Below, in pieces: positions 8,383 through 17,181 of a stretch of DNA of 32,697 bases. The notes beneath the pieces were generated by a model. The model was not told the origin of the DNA. It was given only the letters and a program-made list of their open reading frames with translations, and searched no databases. The position numbers were made by a program, and so were the translations under genes. Origin of the DNA: Roseiarcus sp963755075 (GTDB taxonomy: Bacteria; Pseudomonadota; Alphaproteobacteria; Rhizobiales; Beijerinckiaceae). The stretch is from assembly GCA_963755075.1 (NCBI GenBank), contig CAVWKL010000216.1, forward strand, positions 1-32,697, read 5' to 3'. Each line of letters starts with the position of its first letter. Within the stretch, counting starts at the first letter, position 1.

Positions 8383-8812
8383 CGTCGAGAAGTCCTCTCC
8401 TGGGCCGAGTCCCGCGGCGCTTCGACGGTCGCGACCGTTGGCGACGCTGACGAGCCCCGAGAACGGTCTTTCCGTTCTACCACGCGCGCGCGCCTTGTCA
8501 CGCGGGCGTCGGGCGACCGGCAAGACGCCCAAGCTCGGGTCAAGGCCGCTCTGACGATGGCCGCAGAACGATGCGCGCGATTTTCCCGCGCTTGAGGCTC
8601 GGCGCGCTCGCGGACGGCGGGGGTGAGCGGGCGGGGGCGAGCGCCATGACCGATATTTTCGCGCGAAGGCCGCCGCCCGTCGGCGGCGCGGCAAGTCGTC
8701 GAACGTCACGCCGCCGCAATGGCGACGGCCGCACGCGCGCCAAAACTTGTTCAGCCCGCGCTTAGGGCCTACATCTGCCGCATGTTCCGCTCGGGATCCA
8801 ATGGACGTGTAG
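8383..8812. other. 430-bp intergenic region
   Basis: No convincing gene is seen on either strand. Open frames here are short and Arg/Ala/Pro-rich, as expected by chance at this base composition. The region holds upstream signals for the DUF6489 gene (minus strand) and for the glycosyltransferase at 8813 (plus strand), but no promoter can be named with confidence. It marks the boundary between housekeeping genes and the polysaccharide cluster. Confidence 0.6.
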
Positions 8813-9988
8813 ATGCCGCCTGATTCGCCTGCGGAGCCTGAGGGCCGCGAGACCATTCTCGCATACAGGGATCGTCTGGTTCCGCGCTCCGAATTGCATT
8901 TCCTGCGACGTTTGTATGTCGGTTTCGAGCGGCTCAGCCCCTTATGGGTTGGACGCCGGCCCGATGACGGCTTGGCGGAGATCGGCGGCCCGTCAGTATT
9001 CTTGGGACGCAAGGGACTATTGGGCGCTGTCGACCGCGAACTGTTCAAGCACGTCGGCGCTCTGCCCCCGGTTCCCGATTTGCGGGCCTGGCGACCCAAA
9101 CTCGTGCATGCGCACTTCGGTCGCGGCGGGGCGCTGGCTTTGCCGATCGCACAGGCGCTCAATCTTCCTCTTGTCGTCAGCTTCTACGGCGCTGACGCGA
9201 CGAAGCACAAACATTATCGCAAGCGCTTTCCGGCGACCGTTTTCCAACGCCGGCTCAGCGCCTTGCAGGATCGGGCGGTCCTGTTTCTCTGCGTTTCGAC
9301 GTTCATCAGGGACCAATTGATGGCGCGCGGATTTCCCGCCGAAAAGCTGGTCGTGCAGCGCTCGGGGGTCAATATCGACAGCGAATACGGAGGCTATGAC
9401 GAAGCCGCTGGCGGCTACGTATTGTTTGCGGCGCGCTTCGTCGAGAAGAAGGGGGCGCCGACATTGATCGAAGCGGTACGGCTTCTCCAAAGCGAGGGCC
9501 GAAACCTGCGTCTCGTGCTGGTGGGGGACGGGCCATTGGAAGGGCAGCTCCGACGCTCGGCCGCGGTCCTCAAGAATGTGGAATTCCTGCCATGGATGCC
9601 CAACGACGAACTCCGCCGTTGGATGCGTGGCGCGCTGGCTCTTTGCGCGCCCAGCCAACGGGCGGCGGACGGGGACGCGGAGGGGCTGCCGACGGTGGTC
9701 GTCGAGGCGATGGCGGCGGGAACGCCCGTGATCGGCTCCCGCCATGCGGGCATCGGCGAGGCGGTCGAGGACGGGCGCACTGGATTCCTTATACCCGAGC
9801 AAGCCCCGGAAGCGCTGGCGGACGCGCTCAGGCGTCTTCTCGACAACCCTGCGCTGCGCCGTCGACTGGGGGAGAATGCAAGACAGGCGGCCGTCGAGAA
9901 TTTTGATATGTTCGGTCAGTCGCGCCGGCTGGAAGAACGGCTCTTGGCCGTGATCGCCTCGGCGCGCACGACGGCCGTCAAGACATAG
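8813..9988 (+). CDS. GT4-family glycosyltransferase
   Basis: A 391-residue GT-B fold enzyme. The N-terminal acceptor domain includes VHAHFGRGGALALPIAQAL and the following LVVSFYGADA, which is seen in colanic-acid-type GT4 enzymes. The C-terminal Glycos_transf_1 domain starts around residue 200 with GGYVLFAARFVEKKGAPTLIEA, contains LVGDGPL, and has the EX7E-like donor site around AEGLPTVVVEAMAAGTPVIGS. Such enzymes transfer a sugar from an NDP- or GDP-sugar to a lipid-linked or surface glycan on the cytoplasmic face. Donor and acceptor are unknown. It converges with the epimerase gene, with an 11-base overlap of their 3' ends. The start is ATG 8813; a nearby upstream ATG (8799) meets a stop at once. 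Confidence 0.9.
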   Translation: MPPDSPAEPEGRETILAYRDRLVPRSELHFLRRLYVGFERLSPLWVGRRPDDGLAEIGGPSVFLGRKGLLGAVDRELFKHVGALPPVPDLRAWRPKLVHAHFGRGGALALPIAQALNLPLVVSFYGADATKHKHYRKRFPATVFQRRLSALQDRAVLFLCVSTFIRDQLMARGFPAEKLVVQRSGVNIDSEYGGYDEAAGGYVLFAARFVEKKGAPTLIEAVRLLQSEGRNLRLVLVGDGPLEGQLRRSAAVLKNVEFLPWMPNDELRRWMRGALALCAPSQRAADGDAEGLPTVVVEAMAAGTPVIGSRHAGIGEAVEDGRTGFLIPEQAPEALADALRRLLDNPALRRRLGENARQAAVENFDMFGQSRRLEERLLAVIASARTTAVKT

Positions 9989-10928
9989 TCGCGGCGTAGG
10001 AAAGCGCGTCTCTCGCCCATGCGATCGTTCGTTCAAGGCCGTCGGCGAACGATGTCTTCGGCGCCCAACCCAGACCGGTCCGCGCTCGCTCGATCGCCAC
10101 CACCGACGCCGGGACATCCAGCGACCGCCCGGGTCGCCACTGCAGTTTCAATTTCATATCGAGTTGATTTTCGATCGCCGCGATGACGTCAAGGAGACTG
10201 CGCCCTTTGCCACTGCCGATATTGAAGACGCGCTCGCCGCTCTCATGGGCCATGGCGGCCGTAAACGCATCCACGACGTCGTCCACAAAAATGAAATCCC
10301 GAACGACGGAGCCGTCGCCCCAGATTTCCACCGCTTCGCCCCGCAACGCCCGCGCGATCAAAGCGGCGATCACGCCTTGGTTCTTGAGTGCAAGCTGAAA
10401 CGGCCCGAACGGATTGGCGATGCGCAGCACGCGGAAGTCGAGGCCATGCAAATGCTCGTACAGCGCGAGGTATTTTTCGATGGCGAGTTTGCTGATGCCG
10501 TAGGCGCAGATTGGTTCCGTCGGCGCCGTTTCGGGCGTGGGCACTTGTCGCGCCTTGCCGTAAACGGTTCCGCCCGACGACGCAAAGACCACCCGTTTGA
10601 CCCCTTGCCGGCGACAGGTCTCCAACAAGGGAATGGTTGAGACGACATTGTCCTCGATATCGGCCGCAATATTGAGATTGGACGACTGAGGCGTGGTCGT
10701 GTGGACCAGATGAAACACAACGTCGAAGGATTCGATCGCCGCGCCGACAGCGGCCTCGTCGTCGAGGTCGCCTTGGCGCCATTCCACCCCCTTGAGGTCA
10801 GATGGGAACAGGCAGCGCCGGCCGAACGCCCGAACGCGACGCCCGGACGCCGCGAGTCCGCGGCAAAGGTTCGTGCCGATGAATCCTCCGCCGCCCAAAA
10901 CGAAGCAGCTTGACTCTCGCGCAGCCAT
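9978..10928 (-). CDS. NAD-dependent nucleotide-sugar epimerase/dehydratase (extended SDR)
   Basis: A 316-residue extended short-chain dehydrogenase. The Rossmann nucleotide-binding loop is GGGGFIG (residues 12-18). The catalytic serine region is ASSGGTVYG (about 117-124) and the catalytic pair is Tyr143/Lys147 in YGISK. RIANPFGP and the C-terminal NIGSGKGRSLLDVI are typical of UDP-glucose 4-epimerase-like proteins. It probably supplies an activated sugar to the neighbouring glycosyltransferases. Exact substrate specificity cannot be fixed. ATG 10928 has a GGAG ribosome-binding site and leads directly into the Rossmann strand; the longer upstream frame is Arg-rich and ignored. Confidence 0.9.
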   Translation of the reverse strand: MAARESSCFVLGGGGFIGTNLCRGLAASGRRVRAFGRRCLFPSDLKGVEWRQGDLDDEAAVGAAIESFDVVFHLVHTTTPQSSNLNIAADIEDNVVSTIPLLETCRRQGVKRVVFASSGGTVYGKARQVPTPETAPTEPICAYGISKLAIEKYLALYEHLHGLDFRVLRIANPFGPFQLALKNQGVIAALIARALRGEAVEIWGDGSVVRDFIFVDDVVDAFTAAMAHESGERVFNIGSGKGRSLLDVIAAIENQLDMKLKLQWRPGRSLDVPASVVAIERARTGLGWAPKTSFADGLERTIAWARDALSYAATMS

Positions 10929-11143
10929 CCAAAACTCCAGCGTCCTCCGCCCGCGGGCCGTCCGTCCGGCCCTTGACGCCAGGGACGGGGCTCCGCCTGG
11001 GGGGAGGCCGCGCCGGTCGCCTCTTAGGGGGAATCGGCGCCTGGCGCCACAAAATTTGGCGCACTCGGTTTCACGCCGAACGCCCCAAAGCGAGGGGCCG
11101 GCCAGTCTTCGGCTTGAGGGCCTTGTCCGAAAATCCACATACA

Positions 11144-11355
11144 AACGGCGTACGGGGTTCGCGTTCGATGCTCGCCGACGCGCACACGGCGCTGAACGTC
11201 AGTCCCGACCGCGCCGAGACGGCCGCCCGGCGCGCCGGCCGAGACCCTTATCTCTACAACTCCAATCGCATTGCGCGGCTCCCGGGGGCGGCCTGTCGAC
11301 GCTGCCGTTTCGCGTCAGCAAACGCGAAGAGCCATTTCAAGACAATCGCGAATCC
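11144..11355 (+). pseudogene. Frameshifted fragment of a CgeB-like glycosyltransferase gene
   Basis: Read from 11147, one frame gives LADAHTALNVSPDRAETAAR and then PYLYNSNRIARL. These align with LADARMALNINSDRAETAKT and LYLYNSDRIAQL of the intact gene at 13218. The match then moves to another frame at about 11281 (GGGLSTLPFRVSKREEPFQD against GCGLLTLSFRVNQLMELFED) and fades near 11355. Only about 70 residues of the C-terminal donor-binding domain remain, with no start, no N-terminal half and no proper end. It is therefore a decayed partial copy of a paralogue, on the same strand as the intact gene but separated from it by the GT39 gene. The frame change falls in a C/G run. The 215 bases before it, after the epimerase start, show no gene. 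Confidence 0.75.
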
Positions 11356-11401
11356 CGATGTCTCGGCCACGCCGTGGCGGCCGAACGGCCGCCGCGCTTC
11401 G

Positions 11402-12943
11402 TCACCCGCCGGGCGGGATCACCGTGACGATGTAGCGAAAAGTCTTGGCGACATGGCCCAAGGCGGAATGGGCGAAGGCCATTTCGGCGCTGCTCGATCG
11501 CGGCGTCGCGAATTTCGCCGTCGCATCCAGGCAGGCCCGATCGTCGGCGAGGCAGATCGACAGGAGCCCCCGCTCGGCGAGGGCGGCCGGCGTGACCCAG
11601 TGACTATGGGCATAGTCGAATGCGATGAAGGCCTGCGGCCGGTCCGGGCTGTAAAAAGCGGTCGCTTGCTCGTAACTCCAGCTGCCCGCCACGAAGGCGA
11701 GCGGCGATCCCGTCTGTTCGCGCCACAGCCGCGTCGCCGCGAGCGCCAGTTCCCGATAGGGCGGGACGTTCATCGCGTTGCCGGAAAGATAGACCGCCGC
11801 CGCCGCGATCGCAGGCGAAAGCGCGACGCCGCCGGCGACAACCGCCGCGGCGAGGCGCGAGGCGATCGCCCAAAGCCGATCGTTGTCGCGCGCGCCGAAA
11901 ACCTCCATGGCCAGGAGCGGCGCCAGAGGGAATATGCCCACGATCATCTCGGCGTAGATCCGCGTGCGCAGAACGAAGGCGGACAGAAACGTCAGGATCA
12001 GCGGGCTCAACGCGAGTATGACGAGCAGCCGAAATCGCGGGTCGCTCCACCGGCGCCGGCACGATTCGATCCACTCGCGCGGCCGGGTTCGCGACAGGAT
12101 GGCGACGGCCGCCAGCATGAGGACGTTCATCTTCAGCGCCCCGAACACAGTCTCGCCGACGAACCCCGCCATGTCGCTCCAGGACTGGCCGGACATTTTG
12201 GCGAGATAGCGCACCGGCGGCGCGTCGTTCGTCAACAACCACCAGAGGTGCGGCGCGACAATCGCCGCCGCCACCACGGCAGAGAGGTAAGGGGAGGCTG
12301 AGGCGAAATATCGGCCACGCCGGGGATGCGCCAGCGCCGCCAGGAAACAACAGGCGAGAAGGATCAGGCAATAGTATTTCGACATCAAGGCGAGACCGGC
12401 GAAGACGCCAAAAGCCGCCGAATCCGAGAGCTTGCCGGCGTCGATCGCCCTCATGAAGAAATGCAGGGCGAAGGGCCAAAGCGAGATCAAGATGATATTG
12501 GCGTCGTACTTGAAGGCGAGGAATGTGTAGCAAGGCGTGATGAGAAGGAAGGCCGTCGCCGCCATGCGTTTGCGCCCGTGGGCGAAGTCGCCGATCAGCA
12601 ACCACGCGCCGAAGAGGCCGAGCGTGGCGTTCAGGGCGCTCAAGACCCCGAATGCCCAGATCTCGTGGGGAAAGACGAGGAACCAGGCGCCGCAGACCCA
12701 GGCCCAGAAGGGCGGATGCTGGTGGTAGCCGAGTTGAAACTCGCGTCCCCAGGCGAAGGCTTCCGACATGTCGTGATTCAAGCGCCCCGGGGATTCCACC
12801 ACGGCGAAATAGATCGCCAAGGCGGCGAAGAAAACCACGCAAAGCGCGAACAATGTCAGCGGCGTCGGCTCCGCCGCGACGCGACTTGTCTCGCGTTCGC
12901 CGGCCGGATCGGAGTCGGCCGGCGCTGATGTTGCGGATGGCAT
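11402..12943 (-). CDS. GT39/ArnT-like integral membrane glycosyltransferase
   Basis: A 513-residue polytopic membrane protein with about ten to eleven hydrophobic segments. The first periplasmic loop after helix 1 carries LNHDMSEAFAWGREFQLGYHQHPPFWAW; acidic residues in this loop are the usual catalytic residues of the PMT/ArnT class, and the D of NHDMSE is the candidate here. Such enzymes use polyprenyl-phosphate-linked sugars and transfer them outside the inner membrane, for example to lipid A or a glycan. The C-terminal periplasmic part (about residue 400 on) ends in FRYIVTVIPPGG. ATG 12943 is chosen because membrane helix 1 begins about 40 residues later and GAGGA lies upstream; an in-frame start at 13150 would add 69 non-conserved residues. 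It is divergent from the CgeB-like gene. Confidence 0.87.
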   Translation of the reverse strand: MPSATSAPADSDPAGERETSRVAAEPTPLTLFALCVVFFAALAIYFAVVESPGRLNHDMSEAFAWGREFQLGYHQHPPFWAWVCGAWFLVFPHEIWAFGVLSALNATLGLFGAWLLIGDFAHGRKRMAATAFLLITPCYTFLAFKYDANIILISLWPFALHFFMRAIDAGKLSDSAAFGVFAGLALMSKYYCLILLACCFLAALAHPRRGRYFASASPYLSAVVAAAIVAPHLWWLLTNDAPPVRYLAKMSGQSWSDMAGFVGETVFGALKMNVLMLAAVAILSRTRPREWIESCRRRWSDPRFRLLVILALSPLILTFLSAFVLRTRIYAEMIVGIFPLAPLLAMEVFGARDNDRLWAIASRLAAAVVAGGVALSPAIAAAAVYLSGNAMNVPPYRELALAATRLWREQTGSPLAFVAGSWSYEQATAFYSPDRPQAFIAFDYAHSHWVTPAALAERGLLSICLADDRACLDATAKFATPRSSSAEMAFAHSALGHVAKTFRYIVTVIPPGG

Positions 12944-13217
12944 GAGCCGCTGTCCTCGGTTGGCCGCCGCGAAGTTTCCGCCTCGGCATAGGCAAGGGAC
13001 GCACACCAATCCGATCGTCGCGCGAATTGCAAGCGAAGGCGGCGAAATTGAGCGGCCATTCCAGCGGCCGCGCCCGGCCGACCGATGCCTCGCCTTGCCG
13101 ACGCCGCGCGTTTGGAGATCGATGTTGCCAAGCGGCGCGGCAGTCGCCACAAGGTCGACAGCGGCTCTGGCTCCGCGTCAGACCGTCCGTCAACGTCTTC
13201 CGCTGAGGCCCTCCTTC

Positions 13218-14279
13218 ATGCGCGTCCTCCTCGTCGGCAACGCCGGCGATCGATATCTCGGCGAACGGTTTTACAGCGTCGAACACAAACTCGCCAACGG
13301 CTTCGTGCGCAATGGGCATCTCGTGCGCTTCTTCAGCGACCGCGACATCGCGCGGACGGCGACCATCTTTCGCTCTTCGCGCGCCGGACGCGGCGGCGCC
13401 AACCGGCAGTTCCTCGAATTTGCGCGGAATTTTCAGCCGGATTTCGTCGTTTTCATGCATTCCAGCCTGATCGCGACGGAAACGTTCATGGAGGCGAAGC
13501 GCTTGGGGGGGCGACCGCGCGTAGCGCAAGTCTGCGTCGATCCGTTGTTTCGGTCGATCAACGTAAGATTTCTCAGGGATCGGGCGAGCGTGGCCGACGC
13601 GACCTTCGTCACCACCGCGGGCGAAGCGCTGGCGAGATTTGCAAGCCCGACGAACGTCTCGTCGTATATCCCCAATCCGGTCGACGCCTCGATCGAATCG
13701 GCCCGCGGCTTCGAACGCTCCGACCAGGCTTTCGACGTGTTCTTCGCGGCCAACGCCGCGGGAGACGAACCGGGCGATCCGCGCCGCGCGACGCCTGCGC
13801 TGATCGCCAAATCGGGCGAGGCTTCGATCGACTATCACGGCTTCGACGATCGGCCGCCCGTCTTTGGCGTGGAGTATTTCCGCCGCCTCGCCGACGCGCG
13901 CATGGCGTTGAACATCAATTCGGACCGCGCCGAAACGGCCAAGACCCGCGCGCCGGAGGAGGAACTCTACCTCTACAATTCCGACCGCATCGCGCAGCTC
14001 ATGGGGTGCGGGTTGCTCACACTCTCCTTTCGAGTGAACCAGCTTATGGAACTATTTGAAGACGATAAAGAAATGGTCTTTGTCTCCGCGCCAGAGGACA
14101 TGCGGGACGCGGTGTTGAAATTCAAACGCGACGATGCGCGGCGGCGCGCCATCGCCGAGGCCGGCTGGCGCAAGTCGCATGAGCGCTTCAACGAGCGCCT
14201 GGTGGCGCGCTACATCGAGGAGGTCGCGTTCCGCCGCCCGCTGTCGCAATCCTATTCCTGGCCGACGGCGCTATGGTGA
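13218..14279 (+). CDS. CgeB-like glycosyltransferase
   Basis: A 353-residue GT-B type protein. It starts MRVLLVGNAGDRYLGERFY, a Rossmann-like first strand and helix. The N-terminal half includes FQPDFVVFMHSSLIATET. The C-terminal half carries LADARMALNINSDRAET and YLYNSDRIAQLMGCGLLTLS, ending in the FERFNERLVARYIEE-type helix; this is the group 1 transferase domain seen in CgeB-like proteins. Donor and acceptor are unknown, but the context is surface polysaccharide synthesis. The start at 13218 begins at the first Rossmann strand. The gene is divergent from the GT39 gene (274 bases between starts, room for both promoters) and overlaps the next glycosyltransferase by seven bases, so the two are translationally coupled. 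A decayed partial copy lies at 11144-11355. Confidence 0.85.
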   Translation: MRVLLVGNAGDRYLGERFYSVEHKLANGFVRNGHLVRFFSDRDIARTATIFRSSRAGRGGANRQFLEFARNFQPDFVVFMHSSLIATETFMEAKRLGGRPRVAQVCVDPLFRSINVRFLRDRASVADATFVTTAGEALARFASPTNVSSYIPNPVDASIESARGFERSDQAFDVFFAANAAGDEPGDPRRATPALIAKSGEASIDYHGFDDRPPVFGVEYFRRLADARMALNINSDRAETAKTRAPEEELYLYNSDRIAQLMGCGLLTLSFRVNQLMELFEDDKEMVFVSAPEDMRDAVLKFKRDDARRRAIAEAGWRKSHERFNERLVARYIEEVAFRRPLSQSYSWPTALW

Positions 14280-15382
14280 GCGCGCCGACGACGCCTCAGG
14301 GGAAGATCGGCGTCATTCTGCCCTCCCGAGAGACCTTTGCGCTGCGCAAATCCGGCGCGATCGCGCTCTGTTCGCGCGATTTCGCCAACTACAGCCGTTT
14401 CCGCGATTCCATCACCATCGTCGGCGCGGCCGAATGCGAGTATCCCGATGTGCGCTACCGGCGCTTGACCGACTGGCGGCGCTGGTGGAAGCGCGGGCGC
14501 CGGGCCTACGCCGACGCGGTCGTCCGCCTCGCCGAGGAGGAGGGTTTTGCGGTCCTGGAAATCCAGAACCGGCCCTACACGGTCGGCTTGGCGCGCCGGC
14601 GGCTGCCGGGGATCCAATTGGCGCTGCACCTGCAGAACGACCCCCAGACGATGGAGGGCGCGCGCACCGTCGCCGAACGGAGCGAGTTGCTGCGCCATCT
14701 CGGCGCGGTCTATTGCTGCAGCGCGTTTATCCGGGCCAAGTTCCTGGAGGGCGTCGAAGACGCGACGGGAAAGACGATCGTGGTCTACAACGGCGTCGCG
14801 GCCAATCCCGCCGCGGCGCCGAAGGAACGGATTTTCGCCTTCGTCGGCCGCGTGATCCCGGTCAAGGGCGTGGTCGAACTGGTCAAAGCCTTCGCGCTGG
14901 CGGCGCCGCAACTGCCGGGTTGGCGCCTGGCGATCGCCGGCGACGACCCCGACGGGCTCTTGAGCGGCCCTCGCGCCGCGGTGGCCGCGGCGCGCGAGGC
15001 GCTCGCCGGTCGGCTCACGCTGATGGGGCAGGTGTCGCACGCCGAGGCGATGGCGCTCTATGCGCGGGCGGAAGTCGCGGTTGTGCCCTCGCTTTGGCAG
15101 GAGCCCTTCGCGCGCTCGGCGGTCGAGGCCATGTCGAACGGCTGCGCGTTGATCGCCAGCGCGCGGGGCGGCCTGGCGGAGGTCGTGGCCGGGGCGGGAG
15201 AAATCGTCGAGCCCGAGGACGTCGCGACCTTCGCGGCGACATTGCGCCGCGTCGGTTCGGACGACGACTTGCGCCGCCGGTTGCAAGCGGCGGCGAAGGC
15301 GAAAGCGCAAGATGTCTTCGACATCTTTCTGGTGACCGAGACGCTCGACGCGGCGCGCGCGCGTCTGCTGTCGCTGGGCTGA
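14273..15382 (+). CDS. GT4-family glycosyltransferase
   Basis: A 369-residue GT-B enzyme. The N-terminal domain contains KIGVILPSRETFALRKSGAIAL and LEIQNRPYTVGLARRRLPG. The C-terminal Glycos_transf_1 domain starts near residue 180 with IFAFVGRVIPVKGVVELVKAF, has RLAIAGDD, and shows the donor-site region PSLWQEPFARSAVEAMSNGCALIAS with its paired glutamates. It most resembles retaining GT4 enzymes of capsule or LPS clusters. Its ATG overlaps the stop of the CgeB-like gene, so the two are co-translated and probably act in sequence on the same glycan. It ends 52 bases before tRNA-Pro. Confidence 0.9.
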   Translation: MVSAPTTPQGKIGVILPSRETFALRKSGAIALCSRDFANYSRFRDSITIVGAAECEYPDVRYRRLTDWRRWWKRGRRAYADAVVRLAEEEGFAVLEIQNRPYTVGLARRRLPGIQLALHLQNDPQTMEGARTVAERSELLRHLGAVYCCSAFIRAKFLEGVEDATGKTIVVYNGVAANPAAAPKERIFAFVGRVIPVKGVVELVKAFALAAPQLPGWRLAIAGDDPDGLLSGPRAAVAAAREALAGRLTLMGQVSHAEAMALYARAEVAVVPSLWQEPFARSAVEAMSNGCALIASARGGLAEVVAGAGEIVEPEDVATFAATLRRVGSDDDLRRRLQAAAKAKAQDVFDIFLVTETLDAARARLLSLG

Positions 15383-15434
15383 CGTTGTCTCCCTTGTCCG
15401 CGCCCATCGCCCATGTTAGCCACGACGCGGACGT

Positions 15435-15511
15435 CGGGGTATAGCGCAGCCCGGTAGCGCGGAAGTTTTGGGTACTTCAGGTCGCAGGTTCGAATCCTGC
15501 TGCCCCGACCA
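15435..15511 (+). tRNA. tRNA-Pro (anticodon TGG)
   Basis: A 77-base cloverleaf including an encoded CCA end. Acceptor arms CGGGGTA (15435-15441) and TGCCCCG (15501-15507) pair throughout. The anticodon stem GAAGT/ACTTC encloses the loop TTTGGGT, giving TGG, and the T-arm has GGTTCGAAT. The discriminator is A15508. An AT-richer island begins right after it, which is a common pattern at tRNA integration sites. Confidence 0.97.
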
Positions 15512-15603
15512 GCTAATACGATGATATCGTTACACTCTTATCCGTCAGTCGTCGGCAACTTGCCTTAAACCGGAATCCGAGCGTGTGATCTGCGCGGTGC
15601 ACA

Positions 15604-16026
15604 TCATGCAGCGGGACGATCTGTCGGATGAATTATTTTCATCGCGGGAAAATAATTGACGAAGTCTTTGGGATTTGCAGTCAGGAGAGGCACTTTTTCG
15701 ATTTCTGCAAGCGCGCCGATAAGGAAGTCCGGTAAAACTCCCAGCTTCGGGCCTTTCTTGGCACTTTTGTAAATCTTGAATACCTCACCGGCTCTGTACA
15801 AGGCCGCGTCGCTGTGCCGAATTCTCTCAAGACCTAAAAGTCGAATTGCCTCATCTGTGTCCGATTTGCTTTTCATACCAACAGAAAGCTCGCAATATAC
15901 AATATCGCACACAATGGCAGGACCTTCGAGTTTGCGTTTATTGAGCTCTTCGACCGACCACCGATGATATTGGTGTTTAGGGTCCAGGAGCGCAACTACG
16001 ACGTTTGTGTCCAGAAAAGTGCTCAT
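15604..16026 (-). CDS. PIN-domain ribonuclease, VapC-like
   Basis: A 140-residue PIN-domain protein. The metal-binding acidic set is present: Asp6 in FLDTNVVVALLD, Glu46 in YCELSVGM, Asp100 in LPDFLIGALAE, and a C-terminal Asp121 in TANPKDF. This is the order and spacing of VapC-type RNases, which cleave tRNA or rRNA as toxins. No short VapB-like antitoxin is next to it. Instead, its ATG overlaps by four bases the stop of a 365-residue unknown protein, the position an antitoxin would normally have. It may be the toxin of an unusual toxin-antitoxin pair or the nuclease of the three-gene module with the methyltransferase. Codon use is distinctly more AT-rich than that of the flanking chromosome. 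Confidence 0.88.
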   Translation of the reverse strand: MSTFLDTNVVVALLDPKHQYHRWSVEELNKRKLEGPAIVCDIVYCELSVGMKSKSDTDEAIRLLGLERIRHSDAALYRAGEVFKIYKSAKKGPKLGVLPDFLIGALAEIEKVPLLTANPKDFVNYFPAMKIIHPTDRPAA

Positions 16027-17120
16027 TTTTCTCGAGTAATCCTCATCAATTCTTCCGCTGTCATTGTCGGGCGAATGCCGCGCTTTCTAAGTTCCTCGAG
16101 TGCCCTGCGAGTTCCCTTTCGGACAAAATCGTCAAGATCAAATGCCTCCAATTCGTCCGGAGTAAGAACCTCGAAGCCCGCGTAGTTTGCCAACATTGCA
16201 CACGCCCAGGGAATAGATTTGAGGACACGCGGATTCGTAGGATGAACTGCGCCCCGCGGACGCGGATCGTTGGCCAGGAACCGCTGCACATCTCCGACCA
16301 CCGCTTCGGTACGCTCCCATACATTTTCGTATGAAAAGCGCTGTCGACCTCCGCAGGCAATATAAAGCGAAATCAAATGTTTTACTGCAAGTTCTTTCTC
16401 CAGACTAAGACCGCCAGTAAGCGTAAGGAAATGAAATCGAGAAAGAAGTTTGCTGTAATCAGACTCAAACGTACCGATACGATCTAAGGCCCGATCTTCA
16501 ATGAGACGATCCAGGGCCAGAAACAAGGCGTCAACCCACCAGCGCTCGATCCTCTTTGCCGGAAAGCCAGCGAGGTCGCCGATTGAATATAGGTAGTTGA
16601 GGTTTGTTGCGAGCTTGCGGGACGTCTTGCCTCGATAACGGGGATCCCCAGCAACGAATCGCTCGATGTCGTTCGCGTCGGCCGACCTCGCATTCCAATC
16701 GAGCTGACCAGCTATTCGCTCTCTGACATACGCGTTGGCCCAAAGGGCCGGGCGGCGTTGGTCGAGCGTCGAATGCGACCATTTTCCAGCAAAGCTAAAA
16801 TTAAAGGCGAACAACGCGAGCTTGTCGAATCTTGGAGAGTGTTCGCTGTTGATGGCTTGAAACACCAGTTCATCTGCCACGATGTAATCAACCGTGCCTA
16901 CAGGTTTGTTAAATAGGAAGAAATTAAGAGGAATAAAATCAGGTCGCTCGGCGTCCTTGACTCGCTCTCGGAAGAGTTGCCGTGGCACGTCGCTTACTTC
17001 GTTGGCGAACCCCAATCTGATTACTTTGTGGAGCTCGATCAAGCCGCGCTGACGCTGACCCCAACTGAAGTTCTTTGTAAAGCTCCCGGGGAGCCAAATC
17101 TCCTCGCCGTTTGCTGCCAT
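16023..17120 (-). CDS. Unrecognised 365-aa protein between PIN nuclease and MT-A70 methyltransferase
   Basis: I do not recognise a named family. It is a soluble-looking protein with no signal peptide or membrane helices. It begins LPGSFTKNFSWG and has aromatic-rich segments such as FIPLNFFLFNKPVG and KLALFAFNFSFAGKW. A middle stretch reads RKLATNLNYLYSIGDL followed by ERWWVDALFLALDRLIEDRA, and the C-terminus is a charged tail ending TMTAEELMRITREK. The dense aromatic and charged blocks look like a conserved globular protein rather than a chance frame. It lies 61 bases downstream of the methyltransferase and overlaps the PIN gene by four bases (ATGA), so all three are probably one operon. Plausible roles are antitoxin, target recognition or regulator of the nuclease; none is proven. 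Its base composition matches the rest of the island. Confidence 0.85.
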   Translation of the reverse strand: MAANGEEIWLPGSFTKNFSWGQRQRGLIELHKVIRLGFANEVSDVPRQLFRERVKDAERPDFIPLNFFLFNKPVGTVDYIVADELVFQAINSEHSPRFDKLALFAFNFSFAGKWSHSTLDQRRPALWANAYVRERIAGQLDWNARSADANDIERFVAGDPRYRGKTSRKLATNLNYLYSIGDLAGFPAKRIERWWVDALFLALDRLIEDRALDRIGTFESDYSKLLSRFHFLTLTGGLSLEKELAVKHLISLYIACGGRQRFSYENVWERTEAVVGDVQRFLANDPRPRGAVHPTNPRVLKSIPWACAMLANYAGFEVLTPDELEAFDLDDFVRKGTRRALEELRKRGIRPTMTAEELMRITREK

Positions 17121-17181
17121 GCTACATAATCCATCTCCGTCTCGACAACGCTACGCCTTTATTGCGGAACTCGACGTCACC

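Noticed and set aside
11604..13838. 744-codon open frame on the minus strand
   Set aside because: It spans parts of two recognised glycosyltransferase genes in wrong frames and has no domain signature.
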